A DNA stretch of 64,000 nt from Bostrychus sinensis (Eukaryota > Chordata > Actinopteri > Gobiiformes > Eleotridae): assembly GCA_020698575.1 (NCBI GenBank), contig CM036239.1, forward strand, positions 13,933,263 through 13,997,262, given 5' to 3'. The position numbers and the translations under genes are program-made. The notes under the pieces are model-generated. The model was not told the origin of the DNA and made no database searches. It saw nothing but the letters and a program-made list of their open reading frames with translations. Within the stretch, counting starts at the first letter, position 1, and each line of letters opens with the position of its first letter. Shown here piece after piece: positions 11,909-23,091 of this stretch.

Positions 11909-14900
11909 ATATTATACTTATAGTCCATTACCTTCTTTGCACAAGCCAAAGTCTGCTATCCTGACAAAACCATCTGCGTCCATGAGCAGATTATCCAACT
12001 TTAGATCTCTGCAAGACAGACATAAAATATTACACTACGCACTTCTTCAATGTATTTTGGTATTCAGTGTTTCTAACAGCATGAGAAGGACTTACCTGTA
12101 AACTATTTTGTTTTGGTGAAGAAATTCCAGGCCGAGCAGCACACATGAAGAGTAAAACCTTTTACAGACAGAGTACAGAGTTCAAATCAACCTAAAATAT
12201 CAAGATTTTTTGTTACAGGTCCCTGGAGCCTGGTTTACCGAGTTTGTTTTTCACTGAAAATGCTGGTGTGAATGTGTGTCATAAGGTCTCCTCCAGGTGA
12301 ATAGGCCATCACAAAACACACATGGTCAGACGTCTGAAAGCATCCATACAGGTTAACCAAGAAAGGATGTTGTGAGGCGTTGATCACTTCAAAGATCCTT
12401 TTTTCACAAATGAGGCTATAAAAAGAAATCAAAGAAACATACAACAGCATATAATGTTACATATAGCGTAAATGATATGTGCAATCTAGAAATTAATACC
12501 TTGACAAACGATTCGGATTTCTCTAAACTTCATACCTATCAACTTCATCACGCGTGACAATATCTCCTTTCTTTAAAGCTTTGATGGCATACAATTTCCC
12601 AGTCTTCGTATACTCTGCCAGCAACACCTTCAATCAAGCAGTCAGAAGTTTAATGCTCTTTTGCCTAAACTAACCACATTATTTCTAGAGGGTTCTTAAA
12701 CCCGATGTTTACCTTTCCAAAATGCCCTCTTCCCAGAACAGAAATGCAGTTAAAATCTTCCATGTGTAGTCCTTCATTGAGCCTGCACTCAATGAAAACT
12801 CAAAGTTTAATTCCTATATAGTTCATCAGTTTCAGTTAAGTGTTTTGCTACCTGCTGCTATCGCACTGTTTATTACATTAATCATCTCTGCTGTGTGCCA
12901 CTTACTTTGGTTGAATTGAAGGTTGTCTTTTAGGCATTGGGCTCCTGTTTCCATCCGTCAACTGTAAAAAAGCAGTACAAAAATTTACTCCAAATAAGTT
13001 AAATGGTAAAATTTTCTAATACATAAGTGAGTGATATTTGATGCCTATTGCAGCTCTAAAACACAAAATAAACAAATCAAGAAAATTACCAGAGGGGAGT
13101 CTTTCAGGTTCTTTCTCGAGCCCATTAGAGATCTGTGAACTTCATCATTAATATGTACATTCACCACAGATTCTCTGAAAGAATTGTTAACACATTTTAA
13201 TAAATCAATAAATGGACTGTATTCCAACTTGGAGTAACCCACTATGCAGATTTATAGTAAACTAAAACAACAGCTCATATCCCAAAGCAAAAACAGATTT
13301 TTTACAACATTTTGTTTATGTCAATTGTGAAAATGTATAACTTTTTGCCTTGTAAATAAATGCAGGTCACCACTAATGATACCTTCACACTTGAGTTTCA
13401 CACAACATGAGCGAGTAGAAAAATTGCCTTAAGTCAAGATGGAAAGCTGAGCACAGAAGGTAATAGGCCACAATTGTATTTAGCTACTTTCATAAATGTG
13501 TCAAAGAGAAATTTCTGGGTCAGTGTCTCACAACACATGCCTTACCGAGGGGGTGGGGTGGGGGAAGAAGCAAGGGCAGCGTTTGGGCCAGCTAACGGGG
13601 GACTCATGGGCTCCAGGGAGCTGCAAGGAGGAAGGATGCTCATCATCAAACGACCCCAGGTCGCAAAGTTCATGTTCATCTGGGCAGCACGCAGAAAATT
13701 CTTCCCTAAAAGCACCAATATAAAAAAAACAATGAAGGTTTAAAAAAAAAAAAAAGTCATTCAGAAATAATTTAATAAATAGAAATCAATATTTAGTAAT
13801 TGATATTATGCTAGGTCAATTTAACCCACAATAGATATTATAAAGAAAAAGTGCATATATATAATGCTATAATTTGTACCTTTTTCTTTAGGAAAGATTC
13901 TCCGCTGCCTTTGAAGTTTGGAAGGGCGCTCAATGACAGGATTGATAAATGTGACCTTGAATTTAAAAATATTATCCATTAACTAAACACAATTTTATTT
14001 CTATAGTGACTGCAAAACAGTGCAACATCTCTATTATGACATATTACTTAATAATAAAATATAAAGTGATGAAAACCTCAATAAAGAGAATGCCCTGAGG
14101 CTCCAGCTCCAAGCACAAGCCATGTCTTTGATTGTCCAGAAAGTCCTCAAGCCGCAAAAACTTAAGCCCACTCAACGCCCTCAAGTCTCTCCAGTATACT
14201 GCAATCTCCAGCTCCCTGGACTGGGCCAAAATAAAAAATACACACAGAGTACAAGTTAAAAAAAACTTAAAAAAAAAGTTTAATATCAATGTAAATTTTC
14301 TTTTATTATTTTATTTTTCACCAACTAGTAACTCAATGCCAACACACTAGTACAAGCCAAGATCCAAAGCAGGGATGCTAGATTTGTATAAGTAAAGCCA
14401 GATTAGAGTAAATGTAAAAAGGATTAGCGTCAGGATTACACAAATGAAATAAGAGACTGACACGGTATCAGGGGCATACTTGGCCATTCTCACTCTCAGA
14501 GGGACAAAAGTCAGCCTCTGTTTTTTCACAGTGACAGATGTTCACCATTAAGGGCAACAGAAAAAACATAATCTGACTAGAAACACTGCATAAGGGACTG
14601 GACTATGAAAAGGCCTAGCTGTGAATCATTTAATACATGTCAGTGCTCTATTATGAACAACGTATTTTTATATAGTAGGTTAAACATTGTTTGCAAAGAC
14701 AAATCTGGAAACTGCATTTGTGTCTCAGTGAAAGAGTCACTGACCCGTTCCAGCTCAATACTGAAGCTCTGGCCCCAGGCTTCTTTGCCCAGCTGTCTCC
14801 AGTGCGTGCGTCCTACAATCCTGTTGTCCACCTTTAGTATGGCGCCTATCTCAGCTGCAACACAAAAAACAAAAGAAGATTCATTTAACAAAGTCATCAC

Positions 14901-17900
14901 CTAATTATTTTTTAAATACAATTTAGAAGCAAGTTAAACCATTGGTAAATAGCTCAAAATGCTTGGAAATTATTCCCGTATATTTGATTACATGAAAGCT
15001 CTTCTGCTTTGCTGGTCTTGCCATTAGTGCTGCGGCCTGACAGGCCAGCTCTCATTTTTACAGACTTTCCATCCGACATAAAGCCAGGAGCTGCTGAGAG
15101 GCTACGGCCTGGTACTGACTCTAACAGGTCCTGGCAGCCCATCAAACACACCTCTAAGCGACCTAAACAAAGACATTAAGTTAATAAAGACATACACAAC
15201 TGCTGCTGACTGGAGAAAAGCTGTTAGACTAACCCGTTAGACTGGCTGGCTTAAATAAGGAGGAAGAGCAGGTTGAGGATGGAGTATGGGGTTGCTTTTT
15301 TGGGCTGCCATAGGACGACGAGAATCCGGAGGCCAATTCCTGCTTAATCACAGCATATTTAGGATGGTCCTGTGGCAGGTCACTTAAGCGCCTCTCCAAA
15401 GACAGGCGCAGCAAATCCACCTTTTGTGATGACTCATGCATTCGAGCCTGAGCCTAAAGGGAAAAACGACACAATACCAATTAATTAACTGGGATAAGTA
15501 GTACCTAATAAATCAAGTAACGGTTTAGGTGCTACACACTTCTGCCAGGATGCGTCGGTCCTGGATCTTGCGCCCACTCAATTGCTTTACCACATTTTTG
15601 GCTCCTTCAGCCACAGCAGTTTCAATCTTCATGTGGTGCATGAGTTCAGCCACACGCAGCTCTAGAGGACTAATCATATCAACTGGATGGCCTAGGATAT
15701 GTACAAAAAGGTTTATGCCACAAATCTTTTGCAACTACATTTTTGCAGAAAATCAGCCAACTAAACAATACTATGAGCCTGGATACAAGCACTTTGTTCT
15801 TTTATTTACTGTAGGTAAAACAATTACTTTAAAAGGGGCTATATTATGCAAAATTGACTTTTCTGAGCTTTCTACCATGTTATAATGTTGTTGCCTCAAC
15901 AAAAACATTGTGTTATTATTATGTGAACTCCACAGGCTTCGAAGCACTGAAAGGGCGTGACAGCAGGCAGGGCAGCAGAGAGGGAGGGCTCTTAAAGTGA
16001 CAGGGATCTAATCTACTGTTTTTCATGATGAGTTTCTTCAAACAAGGTTTTTTCAGTAATTATTGTGTTTTCTGACCAACAAAGCTCCTGATCTAGAGGT
16101 GTTCTTAATCAATTTAAAAGACACAAAAAAGCACAATATAGGCCCTTTAAAATTGCAAGAAAATAATATGGCACAATGAAAAGAGCATTTTTAACAAACA
16201 TTAAATCTGATTTGAATGAAAAATGAATGAGCTCTAACAAGCCGTGGTAAAATGCACAGTATTTTACTACTACAAAATGACGAATATTTTACTACAGTAC
16301 ATAAAGAACTTATTTACCAAGTGAGCCATCACGTTCACCATCTTTGACTTGAGTGACTTTGACTATTTGCATACGGAGCAGCTCAATCTTAGTGCGACTA
16401 TCCTGCAACATCTGCTGAGCTGTGGACAGCATCTTTCGGTCCTGGAACATTTAGACAGAAAAAACAAACAAAAACAAAACAAAACAAGCTATAGTGCATA
16501 CATAGTTGTCTATTTGAAAAAAATATAAAAATTTTGTGGTTGGTTTTCAAAATTCTAACTTCACCACCATGCAGTTATGTGATTTTCTTTACATAATTTA
16601 ATGATCAATTAGTTAATAAAAGAATCTCTGACCACTTCAACTACATACATTTTACTTTCATGAAATATTCCAAGGGATGTGTCAAACAATATATATACAC
16701 AGCCTTGTCAAGTAGTCATAACAAACTGTAATTGTAAAGTTAAGTTAATGCCAATATACCTTTACTGCGCTGTTGTGGTATGTATGAATAATGTTTTCTG
16801 CACCCTGTTTAACTTTTGTCTCCATAGTTAACTGTTTCTTCAGAGTCCTGACACGGCAGGCCAGAGGAGAAGTGGTGTCCTCCCACTGACATGCCTCTGG
16901 TGTCTCTCTGTCTACCTTAACTGAGGCACCTGCATTCAACAAATCACACTTTTATTAGAATTTTGCTTCTGTCAAATATCCATATAGTGGATGAAATGTT
17001 TTAAAAACTATCAAATGGAAGTGCTATCAATTAAAATCAAATATTAATACTTGTAGTGCTCTCCTTCTCTGTAGCCATAGACCTAGCGTTGAGTTCCTGG
17101 AGCTCCCAGTGTAGCTTCTCCAACTTCCGGCTTGAGGCCTTCAGCTGACCCTCAACATCAGCTGCACTTTTACGATTGGTCACAGCTCGCCGCAGCCTCT
17201 CTGCAGCTTCTTTGATCTTCAGCTCTCGCTGGATTTCCTGTCTAAGAACGGTACGGGCATCTTCCAGTCGCTGCTGAAACTCTGGATCGAGAATGTCACC
17301 TTCATCCAGACCCTGCAGGCAGCCATTCTGAAAAAACAATACATTTGACTAATTTGACACAGGTTTATGCTAATAAACATTATTGTTTTGCTTACAACGA
17401 ACATAAAAGGTCAGAATGTACAACATGTTTTTATAGTTTGCTTTCTTGTCTTTGTTTGTACTATGGCACCGTACATATTAGTCAAAATATCAATGGAATA
17501 TGAGTGCATCTCAACAAAATTTATTGTTGTGTAAAAGTGTTTTTTTTTCTCAGTAGTTGAATTCAAAAACTGCAACACAAATATTTTAAGCATTATTTTC
17601 TTTTAATTTTGATGTATATGGCTTACCAAAATTCTGTATCTCAGCAAATTAGAATACTGCATAAGAAAAATAGTTAAATAATTATTAAAACAGTAATGTT
17701 GGCCTTCTGAAAAGTACAGTGTGTGTTAGTACTCAGTACTTGTTTTGGACTTATCGTGCATAAATTACTGCCTCATTGTGTTGTGGCATGAAGGCCATCA
17801 GCCTGCGGCATTGAGGAGTTAGGTAACCCCAGGTCGCTCTGACAGTCATCTGTGTTCCTGGGTCTACGGCTTCTCATCTCCCTCTTGACAATATTTCATA

Positions 17901-19485
17901 GATTCTCTGTGGGGCTCAAAAGGTTTGCTGGCCAATCAAACACTTTAGGCAGTGTGGGGAGGATCCCAAGTCCTGCTCATAATGAAATCTGCATCTCCAT
18001 AAAGCTTATAAGCAGAGGAAGCACAAAGTGCTCTAAAAATTCCCAGTAAACAGTAAAGTTTACTTTATACTTCAGGAAACATAGTGGCCTATTACATTCT
18101 CCCTGGCAAATGTCTTGATCAGTCTCTGTATGGTGGCTACTAATGTACTGATGTAAAAAATTTTTTTTAATAAAATTTACGGAATTTTGGTTTTAATTAT
18201 CTGTAAACCATATACATCAAAACTGAAAGAGGAAAAAAATGCTTGAAATATTTCACCCAGTGCGTACCAAATACATATAAGTTTTATATAAGTCTTAAAT
18301 TTAAAATTAAAGTAATAAAAGAGAAGTCACTTTTTTCTATGCACCTGTTTATGGAAATGTGTGGAATATTTCAGAAATTTCTATTTTGCACTAATAAAAA
18401 GGTTTCAAAAGGAAAATTTGCCTAAATCAAATTGCTAAAGGTAAATGTGTTATCTGCACAATAGTGCCAGTCATATACTTTGAAAACTACTATGTCTCTC
18501 CATCTTGTGGAGATAAAATAACACTGATGCTAGACTAAAATAAAATATTCAATTTAGTCTGCCTTGAATGTTAATCCTACAGATTGATATTTGGAGTTGT
18601 CTTAATGACACAATTTTATTAGATTTAGCCCCTCTTTCAGCCACTATAAGCACTCTGAAAAGATTTGTAAAATTAATATATTAAAATCTAATAAAAATAA
18701 AAATTCTGGATTGTGGTCTGAAAGGACATCAGTGAAGGCATCCTGTTTGGAACACCATGTGTAGAAAACATCTAGCCTATTTAGGCTACATACCTCACAA
18801 AGAAACATCATAGTTAATGGGCATTTCAACATAATATTTAACTTAGATTTTACCTATAATCTAGATATCCATAATATGATAACCAAAGCAAAACACTGAA
18901 TACTAAAGGTTTTGGGCAGGTGTCATTGTGCTGTTGATTAATAACATGCTTGAACAATGGCTTCATGTATCACTGTAGACAGGAAAGGGAAAATAATATG
19001 TTTAATACAGTTTAAGACAAGTTGCATGTAGCCTACAGTTTGCATCTCAAGGACTCCTTAATGGGCATCTTAACATGTGGAAAAAGCATTTGCACACACT
19101 AATAACAAAGGCAGATACTATAGATCACTGTTGACTTTAGTAGCACTATGTGCTAATGTCATAACTACAGTTAATATAAGGTGGGCTTTCAGTAATATAC
19201 TACAATGTTTTAGACTAAAGTGATTAAGTGCTGCATTTTTACTGTAATCTGTAAACCAAATAAATGCAGACTATGTGATAAATTGTAAATTGACTGGGGA
19301 ACTATGAGGACTACCAAACCAGACAAACAGGAAAAGCCAGAGAGTCTATCTGACAAAGTGGCCTCACTAAAGACTGGTATTTAACTCACTAAACGTCACG
19401 CCATAATATTACAGCGTAATATCTCCAGTTAAATAAACAGACAAAATGTAGATTTTCTCTTTACCTGTAGCATCATTCCTGACAT
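10758..19485 (-). CDS. pkn3: Serine/threonine protein kinase N3
   Basis: PKN3 is an AGC-family kinase activated by Rho GTPases and PDK1. Exons 5'->3' on the minus strand: 19465-19485, 17051-17327, 16760-16929, 16318-16441, 15540-15691, 15234-15453, 14992-15162, 14745-14854, 14077-14220, 13880-13955, 13546-13705, 13090-13174, 12906-12961, 12713-12782, 12536-12627, 12239-12415, 12096-12158, 11932-12008, 11621-11763, 11321-11428, 11111-11191, 10758-10958; 925 residues. Domains: three HR1 Rho-binding coiled coils (about 15-95, 110-195, 205-290; KVKQGAEN, VAEGAKNV), a C2-like domain (about 322-490; VDNRIVG, LRLEDFLDNQRHG, VTFINPVIER), then kinase (about 597-855) with GRGHFGK, AIKALK, YRDLKLDN, ADFGLCKE and activation loop DRTSTFCGTPEF. 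The tail ends in the hydrophobic motif FADFDF. VPGRS, KVDNRIVG and KNPEKRLGAG favour PKN3 over PKN1/2, and synteny between zdhhc12 and set agrees. The first coding exon is only 7 codons. Confidence 0.96.
11867..11905. repeat. (AT)n microsatellite in a pkn3 intron
   Basis: An uninterrupted AT dinucleotide array of about 39 bases lies 26 bases from the kinase-domain exon 11932-12008, in its downstream intron on the minus strand. Confidence 0.9.
15831..16149. mobile_element. MITE in a pkn3 intron
   Basis: The left end AAAAGGGGCTATATTATGC and the right end AGCACAATATAGGCCCTTT are inverted versions of each other. The interior (~320 bp) has no reading frame. This end sequence is common in fish non-autonomous elements; superfamily not assigned. 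Ends are approximate. Confidence 0.65.
17500..18350 (-). mobile_element. Decayed Tc1/mariner element with long inverted repeats in pkn3 intron 1
   Basis: About 200-bp flanking arms are inverted copies (for example TTTTGATGTATATGG near 17609 and CCATATACATCAAAA near 18210). Outer ends resemble the GTGCATCT... terminus of a fish Tc1/mariner family. The minus strand between them keeps pieces of a DDE transposase C-terminus: a degenerate QQD-x-x-PAH-like block, then DWPAN, EN-x-W-x-IVKREMR. Frameshifts and stops make it non-functional, and its length (~850 bp) implies internal deletion. Confidence 0.75.
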
Positions 19486-19581
19486 AATGGCTGTCAGGGG
19501 ATTATGTTGGTCATTCACACACCGCCAAAGTCCGGCCCGGGCCAATAGTTCTTTTCACAGCAACAAAATTTAGGGAACGCG

Positions 19582-19589
19582 GCGCCAAA
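19582..19589 (-). promoter_or_regulatory. E2F-like site in the pkn3 promoter region
   Basis: GCGCCAAA (TTTGGCGC on the pkn3 strand) lies about 100 bases upstream of the proposed pkn3 start codon, in a local GC-rich patch with a CCAAT box (GGCCAATAG near 19540). Motif match only. Confidence 0.4.
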
Positions 19590-21185
19590 ATTGGTAATAA
19601 AGGCCCGGGAGTGGCATGCGAAATTCTACGCTTCCAAAATGTGTCCACCGAAAGTCCTTAAAGAGTCCTACTACTGATCATCGTGGAAATCTGAGAAAGT
19701 TTGAATTGAGGTAACAGAGAATCGACGTTCATCTTACGTCAACCTGCAGCTGCGGAGTTGATTGGCTCCCGTTAATGACCGCGTCATTTCAACGACCAAT
19801 CACATTCAAGCTCTCAATGCACCTGCCAGGTGCTCGACGATGCATTTATAAACCTGAGGATAAACTTTATACGAGAAATAAACACATACAACGTATAATT
19901 CACTTGCAAATAGTTTGTGCCATTGTTACAAAACAAACATGGCTCTGTAGCTTTGACCTAAGGCTGAGTAGGAACCTATTTTTTGTGAAACTCAATTTTA
20001 AGTTGCAAAAATGCAGTGAACATATAATTATATAGCCCTTGTTGTTGATTTAAAATCAAAGAAACCGAGTTGTTGATCAATTAATCTATTGAAACAAGGC
20101 TATACAAAAACAAATGTATAAAATGAAGCAAAGGTTCTCTGAAGAAAAATGTAAAAACAAAACAGCTAATAAAATTGTATGTGTATTCAAAATACAGTAA
20201 CTGAATACAGGGCTGTCAACTTTTCACTAAAACTTGGAGCGAGATTTTGACCAAGCCCTACCCGGACGACCCTCCTCAGGGTTACAGTGTCTCTAACCAT
20301 TACGCGATTATAGAGCAGACCATTGACAGTTCTAAGGCAATTCTAAGTTAGTGAAGAAGGGCTGCTGAGCACCTCAGAAGCCGATCAGGCAAAAGCCTAA
20401 ATGTTCTGTACCACAATTAAGTGTTAACACAAAGTACTTACTAATGTGATAGAGGGGGGTCTGGAGGATTTTTAAACTCAGCAGATGTTATTTCCTGTAT
20501 TCTGGTGTATTTTGGAATGGCTGGTTGGCTGACTGTGATGTGCAATGGGTATTGGATTTTAATAGCAAGCACAATCAGACATTAGAAAGAAAAAAAAGCT
20601 GTGCTGCAGAGGTTAGAAAAAGACAATGGGGACAATTTGTGAGTGCAAATGTCCCCACTGCAGTATTTATATGGTACTACAGTCTATATATGGTATGTTT
20701 GTGTCTGTCTGATGTAGGCTACTGCACAGAACACACCACTGAAGGCTGTTAACTTTGATGCAGAAAACATTTCTTTCAATGCAAACAATGCCCATCTATA
20801 TTGTTGAATTGAACATGTTTTTCTAAGAAAGACATCCATGACTTGACCCATTCTAAGCCAGAAAGCAGTTTAACGTGTGTAAGAGATGACTGCATTACTT
20901 TATAAAGCCCATCTGTGTACACTCAAATGTCCACACTGGCACTGCAGTAACACATCTATTAACAAACATCTCCTCTCTGTGCTGCATCTACTGAACAAGG
21001 CCTGAAGCCCATAACCAGAAATTACAACCAGCAATGATTATTATAAAATGTAAATAGCATAAACTAGAGTCACAATGTCTGTCATTACAGCAGTCATTCT
21101 AGATTAATTTTGATGTCATTTTTAGATTTTCATGCCTTACCTTTAGGAGACACAATTAGACTGACTCTAAAACACAAATAACATG

Positions 21186-21186
<1 letters not shown>

Positions 21187-21224
<38 letters not shown>
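21187..21224. repeat. Poly-T homopolymer run
   Basis: About 38 consecutive T residues in the pkn3-set spacer. It may be a minus-strand retroposon tail, but no body is recognised upstream of it on that strand. Confidence 0.85.
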
Positions 21225-23091
21225 CTAGTTTTAGATCCAAAGCTCTTCTGAGGAAAAAAAAACAACAACAATAGAAAGATCACCTAACTGCACTACACCA
21301 AGGCCCACAGCCAGTGGACCTATGGGTAAAGGATGCTTTTATACTAAACCAGCAGCACTGCAGCAATGAGAAGTGCTACAGCAGTCTACTTGGCCTGCTT
21401 TGCCTATGGTACAAATAAAATAAAGATATATAGTGGTTTATAGTTAATAACTATTATACTACACAAATCACCTTATTTATGAATCAACTGTAAAACTAAT
21501 CACTAGGCAGTGTTCTGGGACCACTCAGAGTCTCACAATAAAATGCCAAATGCATCTCTCAGTTACTTCAATTTCCAAAACCAGTCAAACCATCTTAATA
21601 CATACATTAGGTTAAATTAAGCCTCTACAAATATCACAAAAATTACAAAGTCATATATGTGCTGTACAACACCTACAAATACAAATAGGCTACTTTCAAC
21701 AAGAATTGTCACCACCTAGCCTACTGTTATGTGAAGACCCCTAAAATGTGGGTACAAAGAGATAAGAGAAGCAGTCCCCAGTAAAAATGACTACTTTGAC
21801 TGTAAGAGTCAGATTTACAGACTGTCACTGTTGATATCGGCTCCTTTAGCATCTTCAGCTGTAGCTGTATTTGTCTTTAATACTGTACATTCTTTACTTG
21901 TACACCCAGCCTTCTGCTTTAGTTTCCTCTTAAACCTGACAAAAAGTTCAGTTTAATGAACAGAATGAAAACGTTTGGTCGCTGACTTGTCTCACTTCAA
22001 TTTGATAAATTAGTCTACTTACATATTAGCTCAGTGTCTCTAACTCCTTTTTGACCTTCATTCCTACTGTAGCCCTCATACTCCTCTAGTATCCGTGACC
22101 AACACCTGGTTTATTGTATTTTTTATAAAGCTCTACAGCTGTATCGTTGCCGTCTGCTGATATCATTTGTTTACGGTCTGAATCTCGCGCTGCTGAGGCG
22201 CGTTCACAACACACGCGTTCATGAATACGAGACAACCAATGAGAGCGCGGGGGAGGCGGGACAAGCGTCAGATGAGCCAATAAGAAACGAGTCTTCCATA
22301 GAGCTTCGTTTGCTGCGCTGCTGCTGTCAAGGGATCAGGAGGAGGGGGAGAGAGAAGAGAGGCTCTCAAGAGTAAGCGCCGGGTTCTGTAAACAGAGACA
22401 AAAGTACTGAGGAGATAATGATTGCTACGCATCGGCTTTGCCCTCGCAGTCATAATGCGAATCAATATTTTATCAGTAATATTTTTTAAACGTGAGAAAT
22501 TCTGGAATTGCGTGAGACCGTTAGAAAATAGACAGTTGCGTGAGTCTCACGCTCAGAGTTGACAGTTCTGCTGTCATAGAAAGATTTAAAAGTGTTTTGT
22601 TCCCCACGCAAATTCTGCCAGTGATAAAAGTGATAAAAGCAACAGGTGGGTATTCATAAACGTTACAATTTAGGTATATTTTATAGGGCAACAGTACAAT
22701 CTAAAATATTAAAAGAACACGTCAACAGGTCATCACTACAAAGGTAACAGAGAATAAAAGAGAATAATTAGGTATATAAAAAGAATAAAGAACAAAGTAC
22801 AAGAGTAATAGTACGGAATAATGCCAAATATGAAAAAAGGGAAGAATTGATGTAGGCCGTTGCCATAAGAGTCTCTACCACACTCCACTCGGTTGAGGGC
22901 GCTAGAGCACCATTATTTGTTTCATTGACCGAGCGCACCACAGAGAAACAGCGGCGTGCAGAGCTGCGCTTATTTCTCCTCATCGTGGGCTCCTCTGTGC
23001 AAGGTGGAAGTAACTTTTGGCCAACGGAAAAGAGTTACAACAGCACTTGGAATATATTTCTGGTCAAAGAAAATCACGACAGACAATAACC

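Larger units (their letters stand above)
19486..23091. other. Spacer between pkn3 and set: repeats and promoter-like sequence
   Basis: pkn3 (minus) and set (plus) are head-to-head across 3.6 kb. No conserved coding exon is recognised. Near the pkn3 side there are inverted and direct CCAAT boxes (19760-19800). At 20208 and about 22575 there are inverted CAG..CTGTCAACT ends, suggesting one or two hAT-like elements. A 38-T run is at 21187-21224. A GC-rich patch at 22180-22400 has a GC box (GGGGAGGCGGGAC) and two CCAAT boxes. The last ~170 bases before 23092 are probably the set 5'UTR. A possible short spliced minus-strand transcript at about 21838-22280 is treated as an open question in the findings. 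Confidence 0.5.

Noticed and set aside
13474..13743. Plus-strand frames of 75-89 codons
   Set aside because: They run antisense over pkn3 exon 13546-13705, whose minus-strand reading has good splice sites and PKN3 sequence.
10758..19485. pkn1 or pkn2 instead of pkn3
   Set aside because: The kinase domain alone resembles all three, but the linker and C2-region sequence and the position between zdhhc12 and set fit PKN3.
22086..22280. Minus-strand 64-codon frame as a real small protein
   Set aside because: Its start lies in the GC-rich promoter-like patch, the sequence matches no family I know, and it cannot be joined in frame to the spliced segment downstream. Kept only as part of an open finding.
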